The position numbers and the translations under genes are program-made. A DNA stretch of 43,391 nucleotides from Bradymonadales bacterium (GTDB taxonomy: Bacteria; Bdellovibrionota; UBA2394): assembly GCA_007693605.1 (NCBI GenBank), contig REDG01000052.1, forward strand, positions 1 through 43,391. Reading direction: 5' to 3'. This document shows, piece by piece, positions 24,511-32,489 of the stretch. Each line of letters opens with the position of its first letter. Position 1 is the first letter of the stretch. The notes beneath the pieces are model-generated. The model did no database searches. It saw only the letters and a program-made list of their open reading frames with translations, and was not told the DNA's origin.

Positions 24511-25635
24511 ATGCAAACGAGTCCGTCTTCAACAGGAAAGATCCGTCTGGCAATTGTCGGGGTTGGAAACTGTGCGAGTTCTTTAGTTCAAGGTATTCAA
24601 TATTATCGAGAGGCTCCGCCCGAGGTGAGAGATCAACACTTGGGCCTCATGCACTACGATTTGGGTGGTTACACTCCTGAATCCATCGAAGTGGTGGCCG
24701 CTTTTGATGTCGATAAAAGAAAAGTGGGCCAGCCTCTGGAAAAGGCCATTTTTGCCCTACCCAATTGCACCACTCAGATTGTGAATGAGTTGAAGCCAAC
24801 GGGGGTGAAGGTTCAAATGGGGGTTCCTCATGATGGGGTCTCTGATCATATGAAGGATTTCGCCGAGCACAGAGCCTTTCGGCTGTCGAGTGAGCAACCC
24901 GTGGATGTGGTTCAGGCCTTGAAGGACTCTCGAGCCGAGGTGTTAATCTGTTATCTTCCGGTGGGCAGTGAGGAAGCCGTTCAGTTTTATGCCCAATGTT
25001 GTTTAGAGGCAAAAGTCGCGATGGTGAATTGTATGCCCGTCTTTATTGCCTCTCGTGAGGACTGGGCTGAAAAGTTTAAGGCCGCTGGCCTTCCCATTGT
25101 GGGGGATGACATTAAATCTCAAGTCGGCGCAACCATTGTGCATCGCGTTTTGACAAAACTCTTCTCAGATCGAGGAGTTCAGTTAAAGCGGACCTATCAG
25201 CTGAATACCGGTGGGAATACGGATTTCTTAAATATGCTGAATCACAATCGGCTCAAGTCCAAGAAGATTTCAAAGACCGCTGCGGTTCAGAGCCAGCTCC
25301 CTGTTCCTCTCGACCCAGACAATATTCATATTGGGCCTTCAGACTATGTGCCGTGGCAGAACGACAACAAGGTTTGTTTTCTAAGAATGGAAGGGGAAGG
25401 CTTCGCCGGGGTGCCTTTGCATTTGGAAATGCGATTGAGCGTGGAAGACTCTCCGAATTCAGCGGGGGTGGCCATTGAAGCCATTCGATGTGCCAAACTG
25501 GCCTTAGATCGCAAAGTCTCTGGCCCTTTGTACTCCATTTCCTCTTATACGATGAAGCATCCTCCCGTTCAATATCCGGACTCTGAGGCCTATCAGCGAG
25601 TTGAGGACTTCATTGCTGGAAAAATCGAAGTCTAG
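24511..25635 (+). CDS. ino1: myo-Inositol-1-phosphate synthase
   Basis: 374 aa NAD-dependent isomerase that converts glucose-6-phosphate to inositol-phosphate. The size and sequence resemble the compact actinobacterial type (about 365 aa) rather than the longer eukaryotic one. Visible signatures are the NAD-binding GVGNCASSL (17-25), GDDIKSQVGA (198-207), NTGGNTDFLN (232-241) and the Lys-rich KSKKISK active-site segment (249-255). AAAGG lies 7 nt before the ATG. The end overlaps the next gene, a CDP-alcohol phosphatidyltransferase, by 23 nt, which points to inositol phospholipid synthesis as the purpose rather than compatible-solute production. Confidence 0.95.
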   Translation: MQTSPSSTGKIRLAIVGVGNCASSLVQGIQYYREAPPEVRDQHLGLMHYDLGGYTPESIEVVAAFDVDKRKVGQPLEKAIFALPNCTTQIVNELKPTGVKVQMGVPHDGVSDHMKDFAEHRAFRLSSEQPVDVVQALKDSRAEVLICYLPVGSEEAVQFYAQCCLEAKVAMVNCMPVFIASREDWAEKFKAAGLPIVGDDIKSQVGATIVHRVLTKLFSDRGVQLKRTYQLNTGGNTDFLNMLNHNRLKSKKISKTAAVQSQLPVPLDPDNIHIGPSDYVPWQNDNKVCFLRMEGEGFAGVPLHLEMRLSVEDSPNSAGVAIEAIRCAKLALDRKVSGPLYSISSYTMKHPPVQYPDSEAYQRVEDFIAGKIEV

Positions 25636-26353
25636 TGAACATCATCCCGCCTCTCTTTCTGCGGACTCGAAAGAGGTAGAAGCGGGTCGGCTCTCCGGCC
25701 GTTCGCCGCTCTCATCTGGGATAGGGCGATTCTTTGTTTTGCGCTTGGCCCGACCTCTTGAAGACTTTCTGGTCAGAATGGAAGTGGCACCCAACTGGAT
25801 TTCGGCCTTGGGTCTTTTTATCACCTTGTTTGGATGTTTTCTTTGGGCCGTTGGCTGGCTGGCTTCTGGGGCCATCTTGATCTTGTTCGGAGGGGCCTTT
25901 GATTTTTTGGATGGCAGGGTGGCAAGGCGTCGGCAGTTGGCCAGCAGAGAGGGGGCCTTTCTCGACTCCGTTTTAGATCGAGTCATGGATGCCGGCCTTT
26001 TCTTTGCCTTGGCCTTCTATTTTCGAGACTCTTGGGTTCTATGGGTCTGTCTTGTGGCCTTTTTGGGTTCAAGCCTGACACCCTATGTCCGAGCCAAGGC
26101 GGAGAGTCTGGGGGTCGAGTCCAAAGATGGCTTGGTGCAGCGCCCTGAGAGAATTGTGATTCTTGCTCTGGGGGCTCTGCTGAGCGCCCTGCTCCGTGAA
26201 TTGGGCCTTCTCTTTGAGTCTCAAGCCTTGCAAGAACTTGGAGCATGGAGCCTGATCGCAGCCCTTGGTCTTTTGGCGATCCTTTCCAATCATGTCGCTT
26301 TAAAGAGAGCAAGAAGCTGCTTCAGAGAGCTGCAAGGCAAGTCTTTAAATTGA
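25613..26353 (+). CDS. CDP-alcohol phosphatidyltransferase, probable phosphatidylinositol(-phosphate) synthase
   Basis: 246 aa from a TTG start with GAGG 6 nt upstream, inside the end of ino1; a TTG at 25601 is also in frame. The CDP-AP catalytic signature is complete: D97-x2-D100-G-x2-A-R105-x8-G114-x3-D118-x3-D122. It is surrounded by about six hydrophobic helices, so it is an inner-membrane enzyme. Such enzymes swap the CMP of CDP-diacylglycerol for an alcohol. Overlap with ino1 suggests that inositol-1-phosphate is the acceptor, giving phosphatidylinositol phosphate as in mycobacteria. Glycerol-phosphate (PgsA) remains the main alternative. The first 35 residues are polar and probably disordered. 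Confidence 0.9.
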   Translation: MLEKSKSSEHHPASLSADSKEVEAGRLSGRSPLSSGIGRFFVLRLARPLEDFLVRMEVAPNWISALGLFITLFGCFLWAVGWLASGAILILFGGAFDFLDGRVARRRQLASREGAFLDSVLDRVMDAGLFFALAFYFRDSWVLWVCLVAFLGSSLTPYVRAKAESLGVESKDGLVQRPERIVILALGALLSALLRELGLLFESQALQELGAWSLIAALGLLAILSNHVALKRARSCFRELQGKSLN

Positions 26354-26378
26354 AGGCCATGGCTGATAAGATCAAGGG

Positions 26379-27140
26379 ATGCACTTAGTAGCCATTCTGA
26401 TTTCCGCCTTGGTCCTTCAGGCTTCCGGTGGAAGAACTCTCGAAAGCAGCAGAGAGGAGACCCAGGCCGTTGCCATCGAGGGCTCTCAGATATTTCGGAA
26501 GGCTTTTGAGTTTGAGAAGACTTCAGCCACCGGCTTCGTTTTAGAACGGCTGCTTGAGCTTGAACGAGTGATCCGACAAGAGAACAATTCTTCTGGACCC
26601 CTTGTGGCAAAACAAGATGAAGAGATTCGAAGGCTTGTCTCGCAAGTTTTGGATTTGGAGTCCATCGGAAACTTTGCTTTAGGTCGGCACTATCAGCCCC
26701 TGCAAGAAACAGAGTTAGGCAAGAAGCGTTATGCTGAATACATTTCGGTTTTCAGACGGCTCGTTGAAGAGAATTATCTTGAAAGTGCCAGGCGCTACCT
26801 TGGCGGCAATCATGAAATCAGTTTTCGTTCCGAGACAAAGACGGTGGTTCGTGAAGAGAGTTTTGAAATCGTTGAGGCCTCGATTCGCCAACCCGATGTA
26901 GACTTGGTTTTGCAGTTTTTTGTCGTGCAAGAAGAAGGAAAGCGAAAGATTGTCGACATCAGGCTCGATGCAACCTCTCTCAGAGAGACTTATCGGGGGT
27001 CCTTCAACAGAATCATCAATCCGAGAGTTCGAGAAGCGAAGAACCAGGAAGAGGGCCGTATGGCAGGGCTTTCGGAGCTGATTGAAGCCATGTCCAATCG
27101 TTTGGCCGAACTGCAATCGGGGGGAGCGACTCGCCTGTGA
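26379..27140 (+). CDS. MlaC/Ttg2D-like periplasmic phospholipid carrier
   Basis: 253 aa. The N-terminus is short and hydrophobic (MHLVAILISALVLQASG), consistent with a signal peptide. The core resembles the MlaC family: VLDLESIGNFALGRHYQPL followed by YAEYISVFRRLVEENYLESARRYL, then beta strands and a final SLRETYRGSFNRIINPRV helix. MlaC proteins carry phospholipids between inner and outer membranes. The ABC transporter parts (mlaE, mlaF, mlaD) are not here. It starts 25 nt after the phosphatidyltransferase stop and its own stop overlaps the next gene (GTGA). The AAGGG before the ATG is too close to be ideal. A role in moving the new inositol lipids is inferred. Confidence 0.82.
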   Translation: MHLVAILISALVLQASGGRTLESSREETQAVAIEGSQIFRKAFEFEKTSATGFVLERLLELERVIRQENNSSGPLVAKQDEEIRRLVSQVLDLESIGNFALGRHYQPLQETELGKKRYAEYISVFRRLVEENYLESARRYLGGNHEISFRSETKTVVREESFEIVEASIRQPDVDLVLQFFVVQEEGKRKIVDIRLDATSLRETYRGSFNRIINPRVREAKNQEEGRMAGLSELIEAMSNRLAELQSGGATRL

Positions 27141-28747
27141 GAAGTTCGTTTTCAAGAACCGCATTTCGCTCCGTCCTCTGCCTTTGTGTGTTTCTGTACC
27201 CACTGACTTTTTGGGAGCCAATGGCGGCAGACGAGGCGGCTTCAAAGGCCAATTCGGAAGGGACTTCGCAGACATCGGTTTCTAGCGAGAAGAGTCAGCA
27301 GGCATCAGAGGCGCAGCCTAAATCCAGTCCTCGTTTCTTTGGTAGTCATCAGGGGCAGCGCCATTTTCAGTTGAGGTCTGAGAATCAGACGATTGGAAAG
27401 GCCGCGTATCGCTGGATCGAAACAGAAGAGAATTTCATTCTAGAAGAAGAGTCTCAGATCAAGGTCACGATGATGGGAATGGTTCAGAGAATCCAGACTC
27501 GGGTTGCCTTGGTTCTCGACTTCGATCGACGGATTCAAAGCTTTGATTATATGCTTCGGACGGGGGATTCTGAGGCGAGAATTAAGGGGCGAAGACAGGC
27601 TGGGAAGCTTCGTGTTGAAAAAGATCAGGCGAACTCGCGACAGTCTTTGGACATCGAAGTTTCTGAGTCGATTGTGATTGGGGGCCCTATGATTCGACTG
27701 GCCGCTCTATCGCAGGGTCTTCCTCCTGCAGGAAAAGAAGTGAAAGAGATGCAGGTTCTGATGTTTGAACCCTCTCAACTGGCCGTGGTTCCCATGAAGG
27801 TCCAGCTGCGGAGTTCTTCGCAGGCGGGTCAGTTCGATTTGACACTCCGCTATGAAGGCCAAGAAATTCACAACCGCATTAGTCGAGACGGCAATCTCTT
27901 AGAAGAAAGAATGATGATCCCTCCTTCTTTACCCGTGGTGGCAACTCCTTTGGAGCCGAAGGCTTATGAGAATTTGAATATTGTGGCCTCGAATTTTGAT
28001 TTGGTGGAGGCATCGAGGGTCGCCTTCCCAACGATTCCAAATCCAAAGGAGCTCAGGTCGCTTAAGGTGCGCGTGAGTGGTGTAAACTTGAATGATTTCA
28101 ATTTTGCACGGCACCGCCAAAGCCTAGAGGGAGATCTCTTAGAGATTCGCGTAGAGGAGATTCCGGATCGTTCAGCTCCGGTTCAGTCTTTAGTCGGAAG
28201 GAATGATCTTTCCGCCTATCTTCAAGGAGATTTTTTCATCCCCGTTCAACATCCTGACATTCAGCGAAAGGCTAGAGAAATTGTCGGGGCAGAGAGTGAT
28301 TTGTGGAAAAGGGCAAGACGAATTCATGATTTCGTTTATCAAAGCCTTGATAAGAGACCCTATATTTCTCTTCCTGACGCTATCGAGACTTTGCAGAGTA
28401 GAGAGGGGGACTGCAATGAGCATGCCGTTTTGTTTACCGCTTTGGCGAGAGCGGCGGGAGTTCCCACGCGAATGGTGATCGGTTTGGTTCATTCGAATAC
28501 CACCATGAGTTTTGGTGACAATTCCCGGCCTGTAGAGAATCGGCCCGGCTTTTACTACCATGCTTGGGTTGAGGTCTTTAACGGCTATGAGTGGATTTCG
28601 ATGGATCCAACCTGGAATCAGATTCCCGCAGGGGCGACCCATATCGCTCTCATTGAGGGCTCTGCAGCCGAGCAAGTCAAGCTCGTGGGCCTAGTTGGGA
28701 ATCTTGAGCTTTCTCTTGTCGAGATCCAAAGAAAAAGCAATCTTTGA
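27137..28747 (+). CDS. Transglutaminase-like (papain-fold) exported protein
   Basis: 536 aa from GTG, overlapping the previous stop by 4 nt. A signal-anchor-like segment (residues 12-27) is followed by a Ser/Glu-rich linker (30-65) and a long beta-rich domain (about 70-380) of unknown function. The C-terminal transglutaminase core has the full Cys-His-Asp triad: C426 (EGDCNEHAVLF), H475 (FYYHAWVEVF) and D490 (MDPTWNQ). Bacterial members act as peptidases or amidases in the envelope more often than as cross-linkers. The substrate cannot be assigned. The gene lies between an mlaC-like gene and radA with no gaps, so expression is coupled. Confidence 0.88.
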   Translation: MRSSFSRTAFRSVLCLCVFLYPLTFWEPMAADEAASKANSEGTSQTSVSSEKSQQASEAQPKSSPRFFGSHQGQRHFQLRSENQTIGKAAYRWIETEENFILEEESQIKVTMMGMVQRIQTRVALVLDFDRRIQSFDYMLRTGDSEARIKGRRQAGKLRVEKDQANSRQSLDIEVSESIVIGGPMIRLAALSQGLPPAGKEVKEMQVLMFEPSQLAVVPMKVQLRSSSQAGQFDLTLRYEGQEIHNRISRDGNLLEERMMIPPSLPVVATPLEPKAYENLNIVASNFDLVEASRVAFPTIPNPKELRSLKVRVSGVNLNDFNFARHRQSLEGDLLEIRVEEIPDRSAPVQSLVGRNDLSAYLQGDFFIPVQHPDIQRKAREIVGAESDLWKRARRIHDFVYQSLDKRPYISLPDAIETLQSREGDCNEHAVLFTALARAAGVPTRMVIGLVHSNTTMSFGDNSRPVENRPGFYYHAWVEVFNGYEWISMDPTWNQIPAGATHIALIEGSAAEQVKLVGLVGNLELSLVEIQRKSNL

Positions 28748-28750
28748 CGA

Positions 28751-30073
28751 ATGCCTAGGGCGGCCGCTCTTGAATTTCAATGTCAGTCTTGTGAGACGGA
28801 GTTTCCGAAGTGGTTCGGAAAGTGCCCCGAATGTGGCGAGTGGAACTCTTTGCTTCGTCGTGAAGAGAAAAAGAAAGCGTTAAAGCCCAACTCACGCGCT
28901 CGGCACTGGATGGAGCTGAAAGCGCCGAGCCTCACCGAGCATCAAAGTTTTGAGTTGGCCTTCATTCAGCGCCTGCTCGGTGGAGGCTTGCCACGAGGGA
29001 GTGTCGTGTTGTTGGCGGGTCAGCCTGGCGTAGGAAAGAGCACTCTACTCTTTCAGACCTTCGCGTCTTCCTCTCAGAAGGTTCTCTTTGCATCGACCGA
29101 AGAGTCGGAATCTCAGCTGGCCGTTCGATTTAGAAAGTTCTGTCGAGATGAGTCTGCTCCCTTCTTCGTCATGTCGACTTCTTTGTTGGAGGATATCTTG
29201 CAAGAAGCGGATCGACTGGAAGTGGATACGGTCGTTGTAGACTCCATACAGATGTTGGGCTCTCGCTCGAGTTTGCAGAGCCGTTGGGGCGCAGGCTTGA
29301 TGCGCGAACTCTCTGACGAGTTGGTTTCACAAGCCAAAGCAAAGTCGAGAAGCCTGTGGATTGTGGGCCATGTCAACAAGGAAGGTGAGATCGCGGGGCC
29401 AAAGACTCTCGAGCATCTGGTTGATTGCGTGTTTCTATTCTGTGGTTCAGACGACCCCAGTGTTCGGAGCTTGCAAGTTCAGAAGAATCGATTTGGCCCG
29501 TCAGGAGAGTTGGCCTTGCTGCGAATGGAAGAGAAGGGTCTCACCGAAATTCCCAACCCAGAGTCCTTTTGGATGCACCAGTATTCAAAGTCGGTACCGG
29601 GTTGTGTGTATTGTCCGATTCTGTTGGGCAGTCGTGTTTACTGCGTAGAGGTCCAGGCTTTGTGCGCGGCGACCGCCTTTCCCTCGCCCAGACGAACCGT
29701 TTCTGGTTTTGATCTTCAGCGACTTCATTTGATTCTAGCTCTTCTTGAGAAGAGGTTAGATTTAAGGTTTTCAGGCCTTGATGTGTATTTGAATATCGTC
29801 GGGGGATTGAAGGTGGAAGATACCGCTGCCGATCTGGCCGTCGCTGCCGCTCTGATTTCTGCGATAAAGAATCAAGCTTTTCCGTCTGAGAGGGTTTTCT
29901 TGGGGGAACTGGGTTTGACCGGAGAGATCCGCTCGGTGCCGGGCGTCAAACAGCGGCTGGAGGCTGCCGCCCGGGTCGGCAAGCAATCTGCGGTGTTTCC
30001 GGCCTCTGCCGAGTCTGAAAAGATTTCAGAGCTCGAACTATTGCCGCATCGCCATATTCAAGACCTATTCTGA
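28751..30073 (+). CDS. radA: DNA repair protein RadA
   Basis: 440 aa RecA-like branch-migration ATPase. In order: a four-Cys zinc finger (C11, C14, C25, C28), Walker A GQPGVGKS (90-97), Walker B VVVDS (D164), the RadA-specific KNRFG (245-249), and a C-terminal Lon-like domain (about 290-440, GLDVYLNIVGGLKVEDTAADLAVAAAL). It acts on recombination intermediates in the cytoplasm. It begins 3 nt after the transglutaminase stop, so a housekeeping repair gene appears to ride on an envelope operon; the link is probably positional only. Confidence 0.97.
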   Translation: MPRAAALEFQCQSCETEFPKWFGKCPECGEWNSLLRREEKKKALKPNSRARHWMELKAPSLTEHQSFELAFIQRLLGGGLPRGSVVLLAGQPGVGKSTLLFQTFASSSQKVLFASTEESESQLAVRFRKFCRDESAPFFVMSTSLLEDILQEADRLEVDTVVVDSIQMLGSRSSLQSRWGAGLMRELSDELVSQAKAKSRSLWIVGHVNKEGEIAGPKTLEHLVDCVFLFCGSDDPSVRSLQVQKNRFGPSGELALLRMEEKGLTEIPNPESFWMHQYSKSVPGCVYCPILLGSRVYCVEVQALCAATAFPSPRRTVSGFDLQRLHLILALLEKRLDLRFSGLDVYLNIVGGLKVEDTAADLAVAAALISAIKNQAFPSERVFLGELGLTGEIRSVPGVKQRLEAAARVGKQSAVFPASAESEKISELELLPHRHIQDLF

Positions 30074-30125
30074 AGCGGTCGGGGATTGCTGGCCGATTTT
30101 GGGGCTTTCTGTAGAATGAAGGGTA

Positions 30126-31892
30126 GTGCGCAGCATTCGGTTGGGGATCATTGTTAGCTTTGGCCTTCTGGGCTTTCTCGGAACGAGTGAAGGCTTTTCT
30201 CAAGAAAGGTTGCCCTACCCGCGAGCGCTTTTTCACAAAGTAGAGTTTTGGAAGAAAGTTTATACGCAGCATCCCACCTCTGAGGGCTTGCTTCATGATT
30301 CAGAGGACTTGAGTATCATCTATGAGACTGTGAAGCTCCCACGAAACGGAGATCGTTCTATAGTGAACGCCAGAAGGGCTGAGATTCGTCAAGCCATTCA
30401 GAATATTCTTCAGAAGCGAGGCCAGAATCTTACCGCCTTTGAAAGACGCGTGCTGTCGAGGTTTCCTCAATACGCCTCTCGCGCTCGCCTCCTTCAGGCA
30501 GCAGATAATATTCGGTTTCAACTGGGACAAGCGGATCGCTTTCGAGAGGGGATTATCCAGTCTGGAAGATATCTGCCCTATATTGAGCAGGTGATTCGAG
30601 ACGAGGGAGCCCCCCAGTTTTTGAAGTATTTGCCTCATGTCGAATCGTCCTTTCAACGAGGAGCCATCTCCAAATATGGAGCCGCTGGATTATGGCAGCT
30701 GATGCCGAGAACGGGCGCCCAGTTTTTAAGAGTCTCTTATGAAGTGGATGAGCGCTTAGACCCCTGGATTTCGAGTCGAGCGGCGATTAAGTATCTGATG
30801 CAAAACCATCGTCGCTTGAAGGAGTGGCCACTGGCCATTACGGCCTACAATCATGGTGCCGGAGGAATTTCCAGGGCGGTTCAGCAGTTGGGGACAACGG
30901 ATATCGCTGAGATTGCCTTTCAGTACTCTTCCAGAAGCTTCGGTTTCGCTTCTCGAAACTTTTATGCTCAGTTTCTAGCCGCCGTTCAAGTGGCCCAAGA
31001 CTATCAAAAGTACTTTGGAGCCCTTGAGATTCAGCCACCCCCACTTTTTGAAGAGATTCGACTTCAGAGCGCAACCTATTTTCGAGAGTTTTCAAAACGG
31101 TACCGATTCAGTCAGAAAGAGTTTGTCGAACTCAACCCTGCCCTCAGAAGGCCTTTGATCGAGAATCGTCGGCCGATTCCCGCGGGGGTGGTGATTCGAG
31201 TGCCGCAGGGGTCTCAAGTAGATCCACTGATGGTCGCCTCTCTTGACCAAAAGATTTTGCAGGACAATTTGTTGAGACGGGAGGCTTCAGAAAAGAGAAT
31301 CCAATCAATCGTCTCTAAAGAGATTCCGAAGGCAAGCTCTGCAATCTCGGCCCCTTCCACTCCTGCGGGTTCTGCAGGAGAGCCCGAGCTTCCTCGATTG
31401 GAGGAGGTCGCCACTGACAGTCGATTTGCTCCCAGAGATCTTGTAGGAGATAAAGCCTGGGTGCGGGTTGAAATCAACGAGACGATTTCTCATCTGGCCG
31501 ATTGGTTGGGGGTGAGTCCACAAAAGCTTCGCGAGTGGAACGGAATGGACTCGAGGGCGCAGGTGAGGCTCGGGCAGAGGCTGGTGGTGCAGTTCACAGA
31601 CTCCGAGCCCTCTCGCTTTCAATCTCTTCGTGAGGACTATCATCGAAAAATTAGAGAAGACTTTTTTGCACAACATGAAGTGGTGTCTATGCTGGACTAC
31701 GAAGTTCAAGTCGGAGAAAACCTATGGTCACTCTGTTTTCAGAAGTTTGACATCCCCCCCTGGCTATTGGCACAGTTGAATCCGGAAGTGATCTTGTGGG
31801 ATTTAAAACCAGGCACTAAATTAAAGATCCCCGAAATTCAGCGCTTGATGCCAGGTCTTGTTCGTGCCGAAGACGAAGAGCAAATGGAATAA
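30126..31892 (+). CDS. MltD-like membrane-bound lytic transglycosylase with LysM domains
   Basis: 588 aa from GTG, with AAGGG just upstream. A signal peptide ends near EGFS (about residue 25). Residues about 150-290 are an SLT (goose-lysozyme-like) domain: catalytic E173 in LPHVESSFQ, GAAGLWQLMPRTG, and AITAYNHGAGG. It is followed by a spacer rich in Ser/Pro/Ala (about 390-425) and two LysM repeats near residues 440-485 and 520-575, which bind peptidoglycan glycan strands. It cleaves the MurNAc-GlcNAc bond with 1,6-anhydro formation. There is no lipobox Cys, unlike E. coli MltD. It is followed by a minus-strand SH3 gene. Confidence 0.93.
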   Translation: MRSIRLGIIVSFGLLGFLGTSEGFSQERLPYPRALFHKVEFWKKVYTQHPTSEGLLHDSEDLSIIYETVKLPRNGDRSIVNARRAEIRQAIQNILQKRGQNLTAFERRVLSRFPQYASRARLLQAADNIRFQLGQADRFREGIIQSGRYLPYIEQVIRDEGAPQFLKYLPHVESSFQRGAISKYGAAGLWQLMPRTGAQFLRVSYEVDERLDPWISSRAAIKYLMQNHRRLKEWPLAITAYNHGAGGISRAVQQLGTTDIAEIAFQYSSRSFGFASRNFYAQFLAAVQVAQDYQKYFGALEIQPPPLFEEIRLQSATYFREFSKRYRFSQKEFVELNPALRRPLIENRRPIPAGVVIRVPQGSQVDPLMVASLDQKILQDNLLRREASEKRIQSIVSKEIPKASSAISAPSTPAGSAGEPELPRLEEVATDSRFAPRDLVGDKAWVRVEINETISHLADWLGVSPQKLREWNGMDSRAQVRLGQRLVVQFTDSEPSRFQSLREDYHRKIREDFFAQHEVVSMLDYEVQVGENLWSLCFQKFDIPPWLLAQLNPEVILWDLKPGTKLKIPEIQRLMPGLVRAEDEEQME

Positions 31893-31910
31893 CTCAAGCG
31901 AGAAGCGGAG

Positions 31911-32384
31911 CTATTGAGAGCCTGCTACAGAAGCTGCAGGCGAGGCGCCCGGAGTCCAAACCAAATCTCGATGAACCCAAGCCTTCCCGCTGGCCGCGTC
32001 TTCCACTTGAATCCACGAGCCCTGACGACCAATAATCTTAAACGCGTAGTATTTTTGAACGGGGCTCCAAGGTACAGCGCGATGATTGGTGCCCGGTCCA
32101 TTTCTGAGATTGGCCTGTCGCACCTTCACCACGGCACAGTTGAGGTCCCTTGAGACCAGTCGTCCGAAAATCCAGTGCAAGTCTCCGTCCACATCTTTGA
32201 CCTGATGCCAACCGGATTGAGTTTTGACGAGTTCAAAGGGCATATAGCGGTAGACTTCCCAGGTCTTTCTAGTGTTGGTGCTGGGCCCAGCCCTCAGATT
32301 GGCCTTCTCGACATTCACGCAGAGCGCTTCCACGAGCTCCGCAAACAGAAACGGGCTCAAGAGGCTAAACAAAATCCATTTCAT
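31911..32384 (-). CDS. Exported protein with two bacterial SH3 domains
   Basis: 157 aa with GGGGAG 6 nt before the ATG. The signal peptide MKWILFSLLSPFLFAELVEA is cleaved before LCVN. Two SH3b repeats follow: CVNVEKANLRAGPSTNTRK...GWHQVKD.DGDLHWI and CAVVKVRQANLRNGPGTNHR...SWIQVED...AWVH. Such tandem SH3b proteins bind cell-wall peptides or other envelope proteins and have no catalytic residues. It converges on the MltD-like gene (18 bp between stops), so the two may serve the same wall process, although they are on opposite strands. Confidence 0.88.
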   Translation of the reverse strand: MKWILFSLLSPFLFAELVEALCVNVEKANLRAGPSTNTRKTWEVYRYMPFELVKTQSGWHQVKDVDGDLHWIFGRLVSRDLNCAVVKVRQANLRNGPGTNHRAVPWSPVQKYYAFKIIGRQGSWIQVEDAASGKAWVHRDLVWTPGASPAASVAGSQ

Positions 32385-32445
32385 TACTAGCTCCCCTCTA
32401 AGTTCCTATGATAGCAGATTGGGCGCTTTGAGCAACTTATCGCCA

Positions 32446-32477
32446 GTCCCCACCAAGCGCTAAGGGCCCATGGGGAC
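32446..32477 (-). other. Hairpin between the Maf-like gene and the SH3 gene
   Basis: GTCCCCA (32446-32452) pairs with TGGGGAC (32471-32477) across an 18 nt loop. It lies downstream of the Maf-like stop and upstream of the SH3 start, all on the minus strand. It lacks a T-run, so it may attenuate, protect an mRNA end or bind protein rather than terminate. Confidence 0.35.
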
Positions 32478-32489
32478 CACTAATCTGCT

